Assembly (NCBI GenBank): GCA_963664845.1 | Contig: OY761615.1 | Location: 2,232,001 to 2,296,000, forward strand | Length of the DNA stretch: 64,000 nucleotides | Reading direction: 5' to 3' | Origin: CAIYTF01 sp963664845 | Lineage (GTDB): Bacteria; Bacteroidota; Ignavibacteria; Ignavibacteriales; Ignavibacteriaceae | Shown here: positions 18,692-27,100 of the stretch, piece by piece | Position numbering within the stretch: position 1 is the first letter of the stretch | Layout: each line of letters starts with the position of its first letter | The notes under the pieces: generated by a model | What the model saw: only the letters and a program-made list of their open reading frames with translations | The model's database searches: none | What the model was told of the DNA's origin: nothing | Position numbers and translations under genes: made by a program

Positions 18692-19044
18692 CCGGTCCGG
18701 CTTCCTTAAACTCGAGTTTGCGAAAAAAAAATATTCAGCTTATATATTATCGATAATATTGGAATAATTTCAAGTAATTATCCAGAACAGCTGCCCCCTC
18801 ATAACCCCAATTGGTTATTTCACCTCAGCATTCCACAAAACATATGCGACGTTTTCCTAACTTGTGATATTGCCTGTTTGGAGAACTACACTAAAAGCTT
18901 AATCCATTCCCAAGTTCCGGTTTCCAGCCACAAATCAGCAGCATAAATTCCCCAATGTGAAAAAACTGCTGTATATGAAGAACTGCACTCCCATTATAAA
19001 AATTTTCTCTATTTTTACAGCAATGTAAAAAAAAGGAAATTGCC
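18692..19044. other. divergent promoter region
   Basis: These 353 bp separate the small Cys4 gene (minus) from the DUF711 gene (plus) and must carry promoters for both. The clearest element is the palindrome at 18744-18759. AAAGGAAA at 19034-19041 is the ribosome binding site of the plus-strand gene. No other gene is supported here. Confidence 0.6.
18744..18759. promoter_or_regulatory. 16-bp perfect palindrome, candidate operator
   Basis: ATATTATCGATAATAT is a perfect inverted repeat centred on ATCGAT. It lies 53 bp before the minus-strand start at 18691 and about 285 bp before the plus-strand start. Symmetry and position suggest a dimeric repressor site, but AT-rich palindromes also occur by chance. 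Confidence 0.35.
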
Positions 19045-20406
19045 GTGCCTTACGAATTCGCTGAAATTCTTGAAACCATAAAAATGACTGAAATTGAACA
19101 TTTTGATATCCGTACCGTTACAATGGGTATCAGCCTCCGAAATTGCGTGGATAGGAATGTTCTTGTCACTGCCCAAAAAATCTACGAAAAGCTGATGAGA
19201 TTTGGGTCAAAACATGTTGAAAATGCAAGGGAAATTGAACAACAGTATGGAATTTCCATTGCAAACAAGCGTATATCGGTAACTCCTATCGCAATAATCG
19301 GGGATGCTTTTGGTGTTGATGAATTTCTAAGACTTGCTGAAACACTTGACAAAGCAGCAACAAACATCGGAATTGACTACATTGCCGGTTTCAGCGCTTT
19401 AGTACAGAAAGGCTTCACCGGTGGAGATCTAGCCTTGATTCAAGCAATACCCCAAGCGCTTGCCTCAACAAAAAAAGTTTGCTCAAGTGTGAACATCGGT
19501 TCCACCAAAGCAGGTATAAATATCAATGCGATAAACCGCATGGCATCAGTAATCAAAGAAACTGCAAAGTTGACTGCCGACAGACAATCAATAGGATGTG
19601 CAAAACTGGTTGTTTTTTGTAATGCGGTAGAGGATAATCCCTTCGTAGCGGGTGCTTTTCATGGGATATCGGAACCCGAAGTTACTCTGAACGTAGGCAT
19701 TAGTGGCCCGGGAGTGGTGCTCGATGCTGTCAGGAGTCTCGGACATGCCTCATTTGAAGAGCTTGCTGAAACGATAAAAAAAACAGTTTTCAAGATAACC
19801 AGGGCCGGCGAACTTATGGGCAGGAAAGTGGCAGAAAAAAATGGCGTCCCCTTTGGCATAGTAGACATTTCACTGGCTCCGACACCTGCAGAAGGTGACA
19901 GCATCGCTGATATTCTTATTGCCATGGGTGTGGAAGACGTTGGAGCACCAGGGACTACTGCAGCATTGGCAATGCTCAATGATTGTGTGAAAAAAGCCGG
20001 ATTAATGGCCAGTACTTCTGTTGGCGGCATGAGCGGTGCATTTATACCTGTCAGTGAGGATGCAGGGATGATTAGAGCTGTTGAGAGAGGCAATCTTTCG
20101 CTTGAAAAGCTTGAGGCAATGACATCAGTCTGTTCAGTTGGACTTGATATGATAGCGGTCCCAGGAGACACTCCGGATACTACGATAGCCGGTATTATCG
20201 CAGATGAGGCCGCAATAGGAGTAATTAACGACAAGACAACTGCAGTACGAATAATTCCCGCGTATGGAAAAAAAGCTGGAGATTATGTGGATTATGGTGG
20301 TTTGTTGGGGAGAGCACCGGTAATGCCTGTCAGAAGCATTAGTTCAGAACGACTTATGTCGAGAGGCGGGAAGTTCCCGGCGCCCTCGAGAAGTCTGACT
20401 AATTGA
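19045..20406 (+). CDS. PFL-family protein of unknown function (DUF711/UPF0210)
   Basis: The 453-residue protein starts at GTG 19045 with AAAGGAAA in front. It matches the UPF0210/DUF711 family in length and in conserved blocks: the NIGSTKAGININAINRMA region, FHGISEPEVTLNVGISGPG, FGIVDISLAPTPAEGDSIAD, and the glycine-rich end (STSVGGMSGAFIPVSED). The fold of this family resembles pyruvate formate-lyase, but the reaction is not known. In many genomes a small ACT-domain protein (UPF0237) lies just upstream; none is found here. It is the only convincing plus-strand gene in the window and converges with the miniprotein gene ending at 20412. Confidence 0.93.
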   Translation: MPYEFAEILETIKMTEIEHFDIRTVTMGISLRNCVDRNVLVTAQKIYEKLMRFGSKHVENAREIEQQYGISIANKRISVTPIAIIGDAFGVDEFLRLAETLDKAATNIGIDYIAGFSALVQKGFTGGDLALIQAIPQALASTKKVCSSVNIGSTKAGININAINRMASVIKETAKLTADRQSIGCAKLVVFCNAVEDNPFVAGAFHGISEPEVTLNVGISGPGVVLDAVRSLGHASFEELAETIKKTVFKITRAGELMGRKVAEKNGVPFGIVDISLAPTPAEGDSIADILIAMGVEDVGAPGTTAALAMLNDCVKKAGLMASTSVGGMSGAFIPVSEDAGMIRAVERGNLSLEKLEAMTSVCSVGLDMIAVPGDTPDTTIAGIIADEAAIGVINDKTTAVRIIPAYGKKAGDYVDYGGLLGRAPVMPVRSISSERLMSRGGKFPAPSRSLTN

Positions 20407-20411
20407 GATTA

Positions 20412-20585
20412 CTAAACCATGACCCAGAAGACAAGCAATGAAATAGCAGCAGCAATCGTTGCTATATAAGCAGTCGGATAGCGGAATTGTTTTTTCTTCA
20501 TATTAGGAGTTATTTCTGAGCCATCTCCGGAATAGTCGCCCTTTGTGATGTCCCATTCCAAATACTTTTTTTGTTCGCTTATCAT
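20412..20585 (-). CDS. miniprotein with one membrane helix, GDY-motif family member
   Basis: The start at 20585 (MISEQKKYLEW) gives 57 residues. A hydrophilic head carries EWDITKGDY, matching the NGW(S/T)I..GDY motif of the neighbouring miniproteins, then come KKK and a membrane helix (YIATIAAAISLLVFWVMV). The ATG overlaps the TGA of the upstream 45-residue gene (20582-20584), a sign of translational coupling and the reason for choosing this start over an upstream in-frame codon. The helix with a basic flank predicts an N-terminus on the cytoplasmic side. The function is unknown. Confidence 0.55.
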   Translation of the reverse strand: MISEQKKYLEWDITKGDYSGDGSEITPNMKKKQFRYPTAYIATIAAAISLLVFWVMV

Positions 20586-20719
20586 AAGAACATCACAAGC
20601 AGGATAAAAATGATAAAAGCACAGAGCCAAAAAAACAGGATACGTCGTTCAACAGATTTATTGGAAATATCGGAATTTAAAATCGAAGAATTATTATTCT
20701 CAGCGGAAACACTTTCCAT
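20582..20719 (-). CDS. 45-residue single-helix miniprotein
   Basis: A short frame from ATG 20719 encodes a polar N-terminal half (MESVSAENNNSS), KSVERR and then a hydrophobic helix (ILFFWLCAFIIFILLVMFL). A good Shine-Dalgarno (GAGGT, ten bases upstream) and the 4-base ATGA overlap with the next gene support translation. The motif GDY of its neighbours is absent, so it may be a diverged relative or an unrelated small membrane protein. Confidence 0.6.
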   Translation of the reverse strand: MESVSAENNNSSILNSDISNKSVERRILFFWLCAFIIFILLVMFL

Positions 20720-20968
20720 AGACACTTGACCTCATATTTATTTATTGGGCAATTATAAACATAAGATAAGCAATCATTGTGAAGTAAATCACAGATTAAG
20801 AAAGAAAAGATACCCTTAAGTCATGCTCCCCAGCTTGGGTACTTAGAGCGGAATTTGCCATTTAGATGCGGAGATGCACAATTTATCAAATAATCGGCTG
20901 AATTTTGAAGAGTGTCACCTTTCCCATGGACCCCAGCCTTCCGGCCAGAGCCTGGTTTGCATAATGCA

Positions 20969-21166
20969 CTATCTGATCACAGAAGTATAATAACTCATTA
21001 TTCCAACGAAAGAACCAACTGCAAGAATAGCACTTATCAAAAAGACCTTGGCTTTAAGCATTTTTTGCTTCTGTTTATCTTTGACAAATTCGTCGTCATA
21101 AGCGCGCTCGTGTTTATAATCACCTTGTCCAATGGACCATCCGTTAACGGAATTAAGTTCATTCAT
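20969..21166 (-). CDS. miniprotein with one membrane helix, NGWSI..GDY family
   Basis: The product is 65 residues from ATG 21166; this ATG was chosen over two upstream in-frame ones because AAGGA then has a seven-base spacing. The head has VNGWSIGQGDY and AYDDEFVKDKQKQK; the tail is a membrane helix (KVFLISAILAVGSFVGIMSYY). It is closely similar to the product of 21420-21617 (shared NGW, GDY, YDDEF.K.K, GSF.GIMS). A structured RNA element lies 68 bp upstream in its leader. No catalytic residues are apparent; a membrane-anchored adaptor or small regulator is possible. Confidence 0.65.
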   Translation of the reverse strand: MNELNSVNGWSIGQGDYKHERAYDDEFVKDKQKQKMLKAKVFLISAILAVGSFVGIMSYYTSVIR

Positions 21167-21233
21167 TTTCATTTCCTTCATTTCAATATTAAATTAAGCT
21201 ATTCATCCAAGTTTACGGTCATCTTTCTTCAAA

Positions 21234-21292
21234 CGGTTGAGCACCCTCCCCTTTCGGAAAGGGTACGACCGTGTCTTGGCTTTTATGGGCAA
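21234..21292 (-). ncRNA. structured leader RNA element, copy 1
   Basis: An outer stem CGGTTG (21234-21239) with CGACCG (21266-21271) encloses an inner stem CCCTTT (21249-21254) with AAAGGG (21258-21263). The conserved tail GTGTCTTGGCTTTTATGGGC continues to 21292 as AA. Copy 2 at 21700-21759 has the same layout and an identical 24-base tail. GCCC of the tail could pair with the GGGT between the stems, forming a pseudoknot. It lies 68 bp before the ATG at 21166 on the minus strand, suggesting a cis-acting leader. On the plus strand the outer stem has a G-T wobble where the minus strand has a C-A mismatch, so the strand is not certain. Confidence 0.6.
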
Positions 21293-21355
21293 CTCACTGA
21301 ACTACACGAGGTCACTCTCTCTTGTTCAAAGACCTAATAAGTCCAAACAACTTGC

Positions 21356-21403
21356 AAGAGAATCCGGATATTCACGCTTTTGAGAAAAGATCCGGATTCT
21401 CTT
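21356..21403 (-). terminator. 14-bp-stem hairpin between miniprotein genes
   Basis: AAGAGAATCCGGAT (21356-21369) pairs perfectly with ATCCGGATTCTCTT (21390-21403) around a 20-base loop. It lies 17 bp after the stop of the gene at 21420. On the minus strand the following bases are only moderately T-rich (GCAAGTTGTTTGG); on the plus strand TTTTCG follows. It could end the upstream transcript or protect its 3' end. Confidence 0.5.
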
Positions 21404-21419
21404 TTCGTTATATATAAAT

Positions 21420-21617
21420 TTATTTTAAGAGACTAGAGACAAAGGACATGATGCCGATGAAGGATCCAAGAGCAACGAATGCGCTAATTGAGAACACGGC
21501 GCGTTCAACAGCTTCCTTCTTGGTTTTGCCTTTAATGAATTCATCATCATATTCCGGGTCGCGTAAATAGTCGCCATGAGAAATTGTCCAACCGTTAATA
21601 AGAGTTTTATCACTCAT
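21420..21617 (-). CDS. miniprotein with one membrane helix, NGWTI..GDY family
   Basis: These 65 residues start MSDKTLINGWTISHGDY, continue with the acidic-basic stretch PEYDDEFIKGKTKKEAVERA and end in a membrane helix (FSISAFVALGSFIGIMSFV). AAAGGA is eight bases before the ATG. It is the closest relative of the product of 20969-21166. A second copy of the structured RNA lies 83 bp upstream. Repeated duplication with leader RNA retained suggests that expression control is part of its role; the function itself is unknown. Confidence 0.65.
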   Translation of the reverse strand: MSDKTLINGWTISHGDYLRDPEYDDEFIKGKTKKEAVERAVFSISAFVALGSFIGIMSFVSSLLK

Positions 21618-21699
21618 TTTAGAAATCCTTTCAAATTTTTATATCTATAGAAGATGTAAATTTTATTCTGCACATAAACCAAAAGCGATGTGAAAATTC

Positions 21700-21759
21700 C
21701 GGTAGGTACCCTCCCCTTTCACAGAAAGGGCACTACCGTGTCTTGGCTTTTATGGGCAA
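21700..21759 (-). ncRNA. structured leader RNA element, copy 2
   Basis: The outer stem is CGGTAG (21700-21705) with CTACCG (21733-21738), perfectly paired on both strands. The inner stem is CCCTTTC (21714-21720) with GAAAGGG (21724-21730). The 24 bases at 21736-21759 are identical to 21269-21292. Compared with copy 1, the fifth outer-stem pair changes on both sides. It precedes the ATG at 21617 by 83 bp and begins two bases before the stop of the preceding miniprotein gene. Confidence 0.6.
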
Positions 21760-21761
21760 TA

Positions 21762-21956
21762 TTAAATATTAGTTATAAGTTCCAACACCAGGAACATGAT
21801 TCCAAGCCCAGACAAAGAAAAAGCAATAACAACTTTATTTACAAACAGTTTGTTCCTCACTTTTGCAGATTGAAACTTCTTTTCGTAATCAGTTTCTGCG
21901 CTACGATGAAAATCACCGCTTGTGACAGACCATTCGTTTATCGATTGTGCGTTCAT
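21762..21956 (-). CDS. miniprotein with one membrane helix, NEWSV..GDF family
   Basis: The product is 64 residues from ATG 21956, preceded by AAAAGGATTT with a seven-base spacing; a TTG six bases upstream is less likely. It has INEWSVTSGDF, a charged linker (TDYEKKFQSAKVRNK) and a membrane helix (VVIAFSLSGLGIMFLVLELI). It is more diverged than the next two copies. The gene starts 29 bp after the stop of the T9SS-secreted cohesin-like protein, so it is probably cotranscribed with it. This link to a secreted surface protein is the only functional hint. Confidence 0.62.
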   Translation of the reverse strand: MNAQSINEWSVTSGDFHRSAETDYEKKFQSAKVRNKLFVNKVVIAFSLSGLGIMFLVLELITNI

Positions 21957-21984
21957 TTGCAAATCCTTTTAGCCTAGATAGTGA

Positions 21985-23748
21985 TTACTTCAACAGAATC
22001 ATTTTTTTAACCGCGACGAATTTTTCACCCGTTCCGGTGCTTTGCGCAACAACTCTATAAATATAGAGGCCGCTTGCCAACCCGGCAGAAACCGAGTTTG
22101 CGCTGAATGAATAGGAGTAGTATCCTGCTGTTTTTTCCTCATTCACCAAGGTTGCAACCTTTTGTCCGGTAACGCTGTACAGTTCCAAAGAAACTTTAGC
22201 ATCAGCTGGTACCTGATAATCGATCTTTGTTGACGGATTAAAAGGATTAGGATAGTTCTGGCTCAGCTCAAATGTTTTAGGCGATGTAATGATACCTTCA
22301 ACCGTTTGTTTGCTGTATTGGAAAGAGCCATCATTATCAACCATTTTGAGGCGATAAGTATAAGTTCCTGCATTTAACTTACGGTCTGTGAAGTTATACG
22401 ATTGAGGAGCATTGCTTCCACCAGTCGCTTTTATATTGTTTGCAACTGTTGTCCATGATGAACCGGAAGAGCGCTCGATCTCAAAATGGCTAACGCCAAC
22501 TTCTGTTGCCGTATTCCACTTCAATTCAACGTCGCGTTGTTTAACAACAGAGGTAAAGGATGATAATTCAACCGGTAAGGTCGGGTTGCTGTTATCCTCA
22601 TAAAATGTGGATTTCACCGGATCAGCTGTTGTGCTGTTAATGAGTGAGGTGGTTACATAATAGCTGAACGAATTATAGAGCGTACTATTTGTAAGATTCG
22701 ACATATACAAGGGGCGCAATCTGTTTGAGATATTTGGAGTCTGAGTAGCAAAAGCTGTTTTATTCGTAACAGCCAGCTGAGCTTTAAAGACCAAAATTGA
22801 AGAATGTGCCGGAATTGACAATGCATTTGCAGCAACCGGAGAAGTATTTGCAGCAAACTTCAAAATACCTGTTGAAGTGTTTACATTCAGAATAGAGGGT
22901 GTTGGTTTAAAGGCGGTTGGCAAATCTGTCTGCACAATCGTCAATGCCCCTGTCCCACCATTAAGGATAAGCCGGTTATAATTAAAATAATACTGTCCAA
23001 CTCCATATTTAATGGCAGAGGAAGTATTATTCAACAAATGCACTTCAAAAGTCATTGTCGTAGGCGAAGTCTGTATTGTATTCGTAACTGTGAACTGATA
23101 ATCAGCACCAACGGCGGGATCAATAACCGGATTATTGGCCAGGCTTGAAGGATCAGGGTGTGCATAGTCGTATAAGCTAACATTTCCAGCTGCACTTTGA
23201 TTGGTATTGATATTGTCAACATAAGTGGTAAGAGATGAGGTTAATCCCGAGCCACCAAAAGGAACGAAAGTAATATCTGGCGTACCGGCAGCGAGTGTAT
23301 TAGCGCTAGTCGTTAATTGTACTCTCATAACAAGAATACTTGATTGATCTTCAATTGTTGTACTGTTCCCTGATCCAAGAGCTGAATTAGAGGCAAATTG
23401 CAAAAGGCTGCCGAAAACCGTGGGATTTCTTGGGAGCTGAGTTGCCGGCAACTCAGATGAAGCAGATGCACCCGCAGCGGCCGCATCACCAGTATTGGTG
23501 ATAGCAAGCGTTCCTGTTCCGCCATTAAGTATTGCAGCGTTAAAATTAAAGCAATATTGACCGGTCGCATATACAATAGGACCACCAGAATTATTGAATA
23601 TGTAAACATCAAACATCAAACTATTAGCGCCAACCTGCGCCACATTTTGTACAGTAATCTGATAGTCGGTGACAGCGGCATTGGTGCTTGTGCTCAGCGC
23701 AAACATCATCGCAAATGCGACAAAAAACGAAATTAGCAAGTTTTTCAT
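21985..23748 (-). CDS. T9SS-secreted protein with two cohesin-like domains
   Basis: The 587-residue protein has a signal peptide (MKNLLISFFVAFAMMFALST) and two similar beta domains (about 27-190 and 212-375). They share DYQ.TV.N, FNFN/FNYN and ILNGGTG.L.I, and resemble cohesin-type folds. A fibronectin-type region follows (392-495, LPVELSSFTSVVKQRDVELK), then the type-A sorting domain (about 496-587) with FELSQNYPNPFNPSTKI and the terminal KKMILLK. That last domain directs export through the type IX system and anchoring on the cell surface. AGGAG precedes the ATG. The miniprotein cluster follows directly. The dockerin-like protein encoded upstream is a possible partner; this pairing is inference. 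Confidence 0.88.
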   Translation of the reverse strand: MKNLLISFFVAFAMMFALSTSTNAAVTDYQITVQNVAQVGANSLMFDVYIFNNSGGPIVYATGQYCFNFNAAILNGGTGTLAITNTGDAAAAGASASSELPATQLPRNPTVFGSLLQFASNSALGSGNSTTIEDQSSILVMRVQLTTSANTLAAGTPDITFVPFGGSGLTSSLTTYVDNINTNQSAAGNVSLYDYAHPDPSSLANNPVIDPAVGADYQFTVTNTIQTSPTTMTFEVHLLNNTSSAIKYGVGQYYFNYNRLILNGGTGALTIVQTDLPTAFKPTPSILNVNTSTGILKFAANTSPVAANALSIPAHSSILVFKAQLAVTNKTAFATQTPNISNRLRPLYMSNLTNSTLYNSFSYYVTTSLINSTTADPVKSTFYEDNSNPTLPVELSSFTSVVKQRDVELKWNTATEVGVSHFEIERSSGSSWTTVANNIKATGGSNAPQSYNFTDRKLNAGTYTYRLKMVDNDGSFQYSKQTVEGIITSPKTFELSQNYPNPFNPSTKIDYQVPADAKVSLELYSVTGQKVATLVNEEKTAGYYSYSFSANSVSAGLASGLYIYRVVAQSTGTGEKFVAVKKMILLK

Positions 23749-24166
23749 GAGTTACTCCTTTATATATAATAATTAATTATTCTAAAAACTTTTTCAACTT
23801 GGGCAAAAACTCCAATGTTTTGAAGCTTAACACAGGGCACGCGCACATTATGTATACTAATCAAATGAACCTCCTATTGGTATTTGTTGTGTTCATGTAT
23901 TTAATTTGCTCGTTGGCTCTTTTCCGTAGTCAATACTCAATAGAAGTTCTCTATTCGCAGTCCAGACCCCGAGCATATTTTTAATCAAGAATTTCTTTAT
24001 AGCCAGATTGACAGAAGCTTGTTGCTGGAACAGGAAACAGGAATGATCCCTGTGGCACAAAAACCAGGAGACCAAACTCAACCAGTACAAACGAGCGACG
24101 CATTCTATATGCCATTTTTTTTATTTAGTTTTAATTTCTTTGACTATTCAAATTTCAGAATTAATA
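23749..24166. other. intergenic region upstream of the cohesin-like gene
   Basis: This stretch carries the ribosome binding site of 23748 and presumably its promoter. No recognisable promoter box or supportable gene was found; the short frames on both strands have no coding signs. The terminator of the upstream gene forms its right end. Confidence 0.5.
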
Positions 24167-24189
24167 GACGGGAGCATCCCGCTCCCGTC
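24167..24189 (-). terminator. terminator after the beta-helix protein
   Basis: GACGGGAG (24167-24174) pairs with CTCCCGTC (24182-24189) with a 7-base loop, ten bases after the stop at 24199. The following minus-strand bases TATTAATTCTG are only moderately T-rich. Confidence 0.6.
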
Positions 24190-24198
24190 CAAAGTATA

Positions 24199-27100
24199 TT
24201 ATTTGAGAGGAGGTTTTATTGTAAAACTCGTTCTCATCCCACCCAAGGTTTCAGGCACTGACGCACTCAGTGTATTAATTACCGGTTTTATACCAGCGTT
24301 TGCTCCCACTGGCGTACACTTTCCAATAAAATTATACGCGTTATTGTCGCAAATCAATAAATCATTGTTATCTACAAATTTTGATCCATCGATATCAGTG
24401 ATCAGATCACCATTTCGATATATAAAAGTATCGTTATCAATTAAAAGCAAATCAGCGTTGTCTATGTAACCAGACTGATCAACATCACCGCTATAAAGAC
24501 AATAACCTCCCCCTTGTTTCTTCAAATTATACCCATATGCTACAGAGGCAGATTGAGTAAAATCCAAGGAAAGTGAGCCACAATTAAAGCCAACACATAC
24601 CGCACTCCAGGTTTCAATACTGTTGCGATGTTTCAGTACCACGAAATATGAGTCATCCAGCGGTTCTGTGGCCTTGAACACAGCGACTGCTGCTCCATTT
24701 GCCGCAAGCAGACAGCGTGAACTTCTCAGCACTGAAAAGCCATTATTCCCGGTTCGTAATTCTACAGTCAACGTATCTGGAATAACCCTATTTGCAGTTT
24801 GATTATATAAACCCTCGATAAACGCCTTAATGTGCAATGTATATTCGTTCAGCCCATTAAATTCATAGGCGCCTATATCAGGAGCGACACCATTACCAGT
24901 ATAAGTTGTTTCAAGAGCACGTATATTACCTTCAATATCTTCGCCAATAGAAACAGGAGTTTCTATGCGGGTCCCGCCACTTTCCACCAGAGTGGGAGAA
25001 CAGGAGTTAATATGCAAATTGAATGGAGCCACTGTTGCATTAACAAAACGGGGAAGTTCTGAAATGGACTCACTCTCTCTGGGAGAAAATCTTGTTTTTA
25101 ATGCATTTAATGTGGAATCAATATTAGTACCATCAAAGAACAGAGCTTTTCCGGCAACAGTAGAGTTAACAAAAAATACATTGTTGTTGGACAAAGCCCC
25201 ATGAGTAGAAAGCACCGCGCTACTTCGTTTGTATACAATGCTCTTAGCGGAGCTATTACCATTTCCCGGGATGGAGCAATTGATAAGCACATTATTACGC
25301 AAGTCAAGAAACGAAGCAGAGCTGACAGCAAGTGCCACACTCCCAAAAGCAGAACTGGAGCTTGAAGCGTTAAGATAGACGGTGTTATAATATATATATG
25401 CCTTGGAAATCGTCCCGATGGTTATCCCGATCAAAGCTGGTGCGAGTTGCGCCACTGGTGCCGTCAAATCTGAAATACAATTATTATAGACGGATGCGTT
25501 TGTGCTGCCAACAACATTAATACCGGTAATATTTGCCAATCCGCTTTGTGACGTAAGCGCAAATATCTGATTAGCATAAACAGCTGACGTCGTTCCGCTG
25601 TTTATAACAATACCGCTTACGTTTGTTCCTGTAAGATTAGAAACCGAATTACGATACAGATTTTCAGCAGATGATCCGCTGATAATACCTGAAACAGATC
25701 CTGTTCCGGTAATCGAGTTTAGAATATTGCTATATACAGTAGCGTCAGAAGCATTTAAAACGTGTATGCCAATAACATTACCGCTAAAACCAGAAACCGA
25801 GTCAATTGTATTGTAACTTATCCGTTTAGTCCCATAAACCCCGGAAGAATATATGGCGGTACAATTATTCTGATCGTTTGTATTTTGTAAATTTCTAAAA
25901 ATATTGGAATCAAGAATTTCCGTACCATTTGATGCACTTCCTGAACCGTAATAGCCATACATTGACATTCCAGCGGAAATACCGAAATTGCGATTGTGTT
26001 CAATGACGTTACCTGAACAAATAACGTTCGGTGAACTGGAACTATTGGCTATAAATGCAATAGAAAGCGTTGAAATCAAATTCATACTATTGCAGATCAC
26101 GTTTTTGCGAACAATACAACTACCTGAAACCATCCCAGTCAGCTTAATAAAAGATAACTCACAAGGTGATGAAGTTGCGCATGACCAGCTTTCCAATCGA
26201 TTATCAGAAACGCTAAGGAAAACGGCATTTCCAGTGTTGCTGATACCATAAACCGAATTTATGGCTGATCCACCATACAATAGCCAATTTGCAAGAGTAT
26301 TTTGGTTGATAGCAACAGAGCCTGTTGCATTCGAAACAATACCACCGACCTGGCCTGTATTGTCGCCTTTGGTTAAAGTTATTTTATTGGCCGTAACTGT
26401 AAAATTTGAACCAGATCCGGTTGCGTGACAGATACCATAAAGAGTTGCTCCAGACGCAAGGCCCCCAGCAGCAGCATTAGCAATTATGTTATTATTAATT
26501 ACCAGACCATTCTGATATATTCCATAGATGCCATAAGTGGTTACATCCGCGCCACCAAAATTGGTTATCGTATTTCCACCCAAAGTTCCAATATCATTTG
26601 ACTGATCGTAATAACCAACCGTAGAAGAGCCTTTTAATTGAATCCCCGAGTACACATTTGAGATTGAATTATTATAAAACTTATTGAATGAGTTTGAACC
26701 CTTAACGCTGGAAACAGTCACACTCACATTCGTCGATGTTACATTCGCTGAAAATATTCCAGTAGAACTTACATTGCTTCGATGCAGGGTAATTGTACAA
26801 TTTTTAATAACATTGTTTTGGCACCCATGGGTACCCGAAGGTTTCAGCAGCGCATAACCCATTTCCATTTGTGTTGTTGCCGTCGTGTTAGAATCTGCAT
26901 CTCTGATGTCAACTCCATCAAAGGTGACGTAACAGGTTCCCAAGAGGACAATAACTGCGTCAAACGCGCCAATGCCAGCACCGGCAACAATTACAGGATT
27001 TGCACCGATACCGGTCTTTTGGAAAAGAATTTGATTGCTTTGAGTTCCTGAATTGTCAGTCACCAGTATATTATTGCCTACCTCTATATATCCTGCCGGA

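Noticed and set aside
20720..20968. A third copy of the structured RNA before the 45-residue gene
   Set aside because: GC-rich hairpin pieces exist around 20930-20955 but neither the conserved tail nor the two-stem order is present.
21234..21759. Twister ribozyme
   Set aside because: TAA, GCC and GGAGGG pieces are present, but the outer covarying stem would enclose only one side of P1, which is incompatible with the twister layout.
23799..24090. Short frames on both strands between the cohesin-like and beta-helix genes
   Set aside because: No coding features or ribosome binding sites; they lie in the promoter and 3' region.
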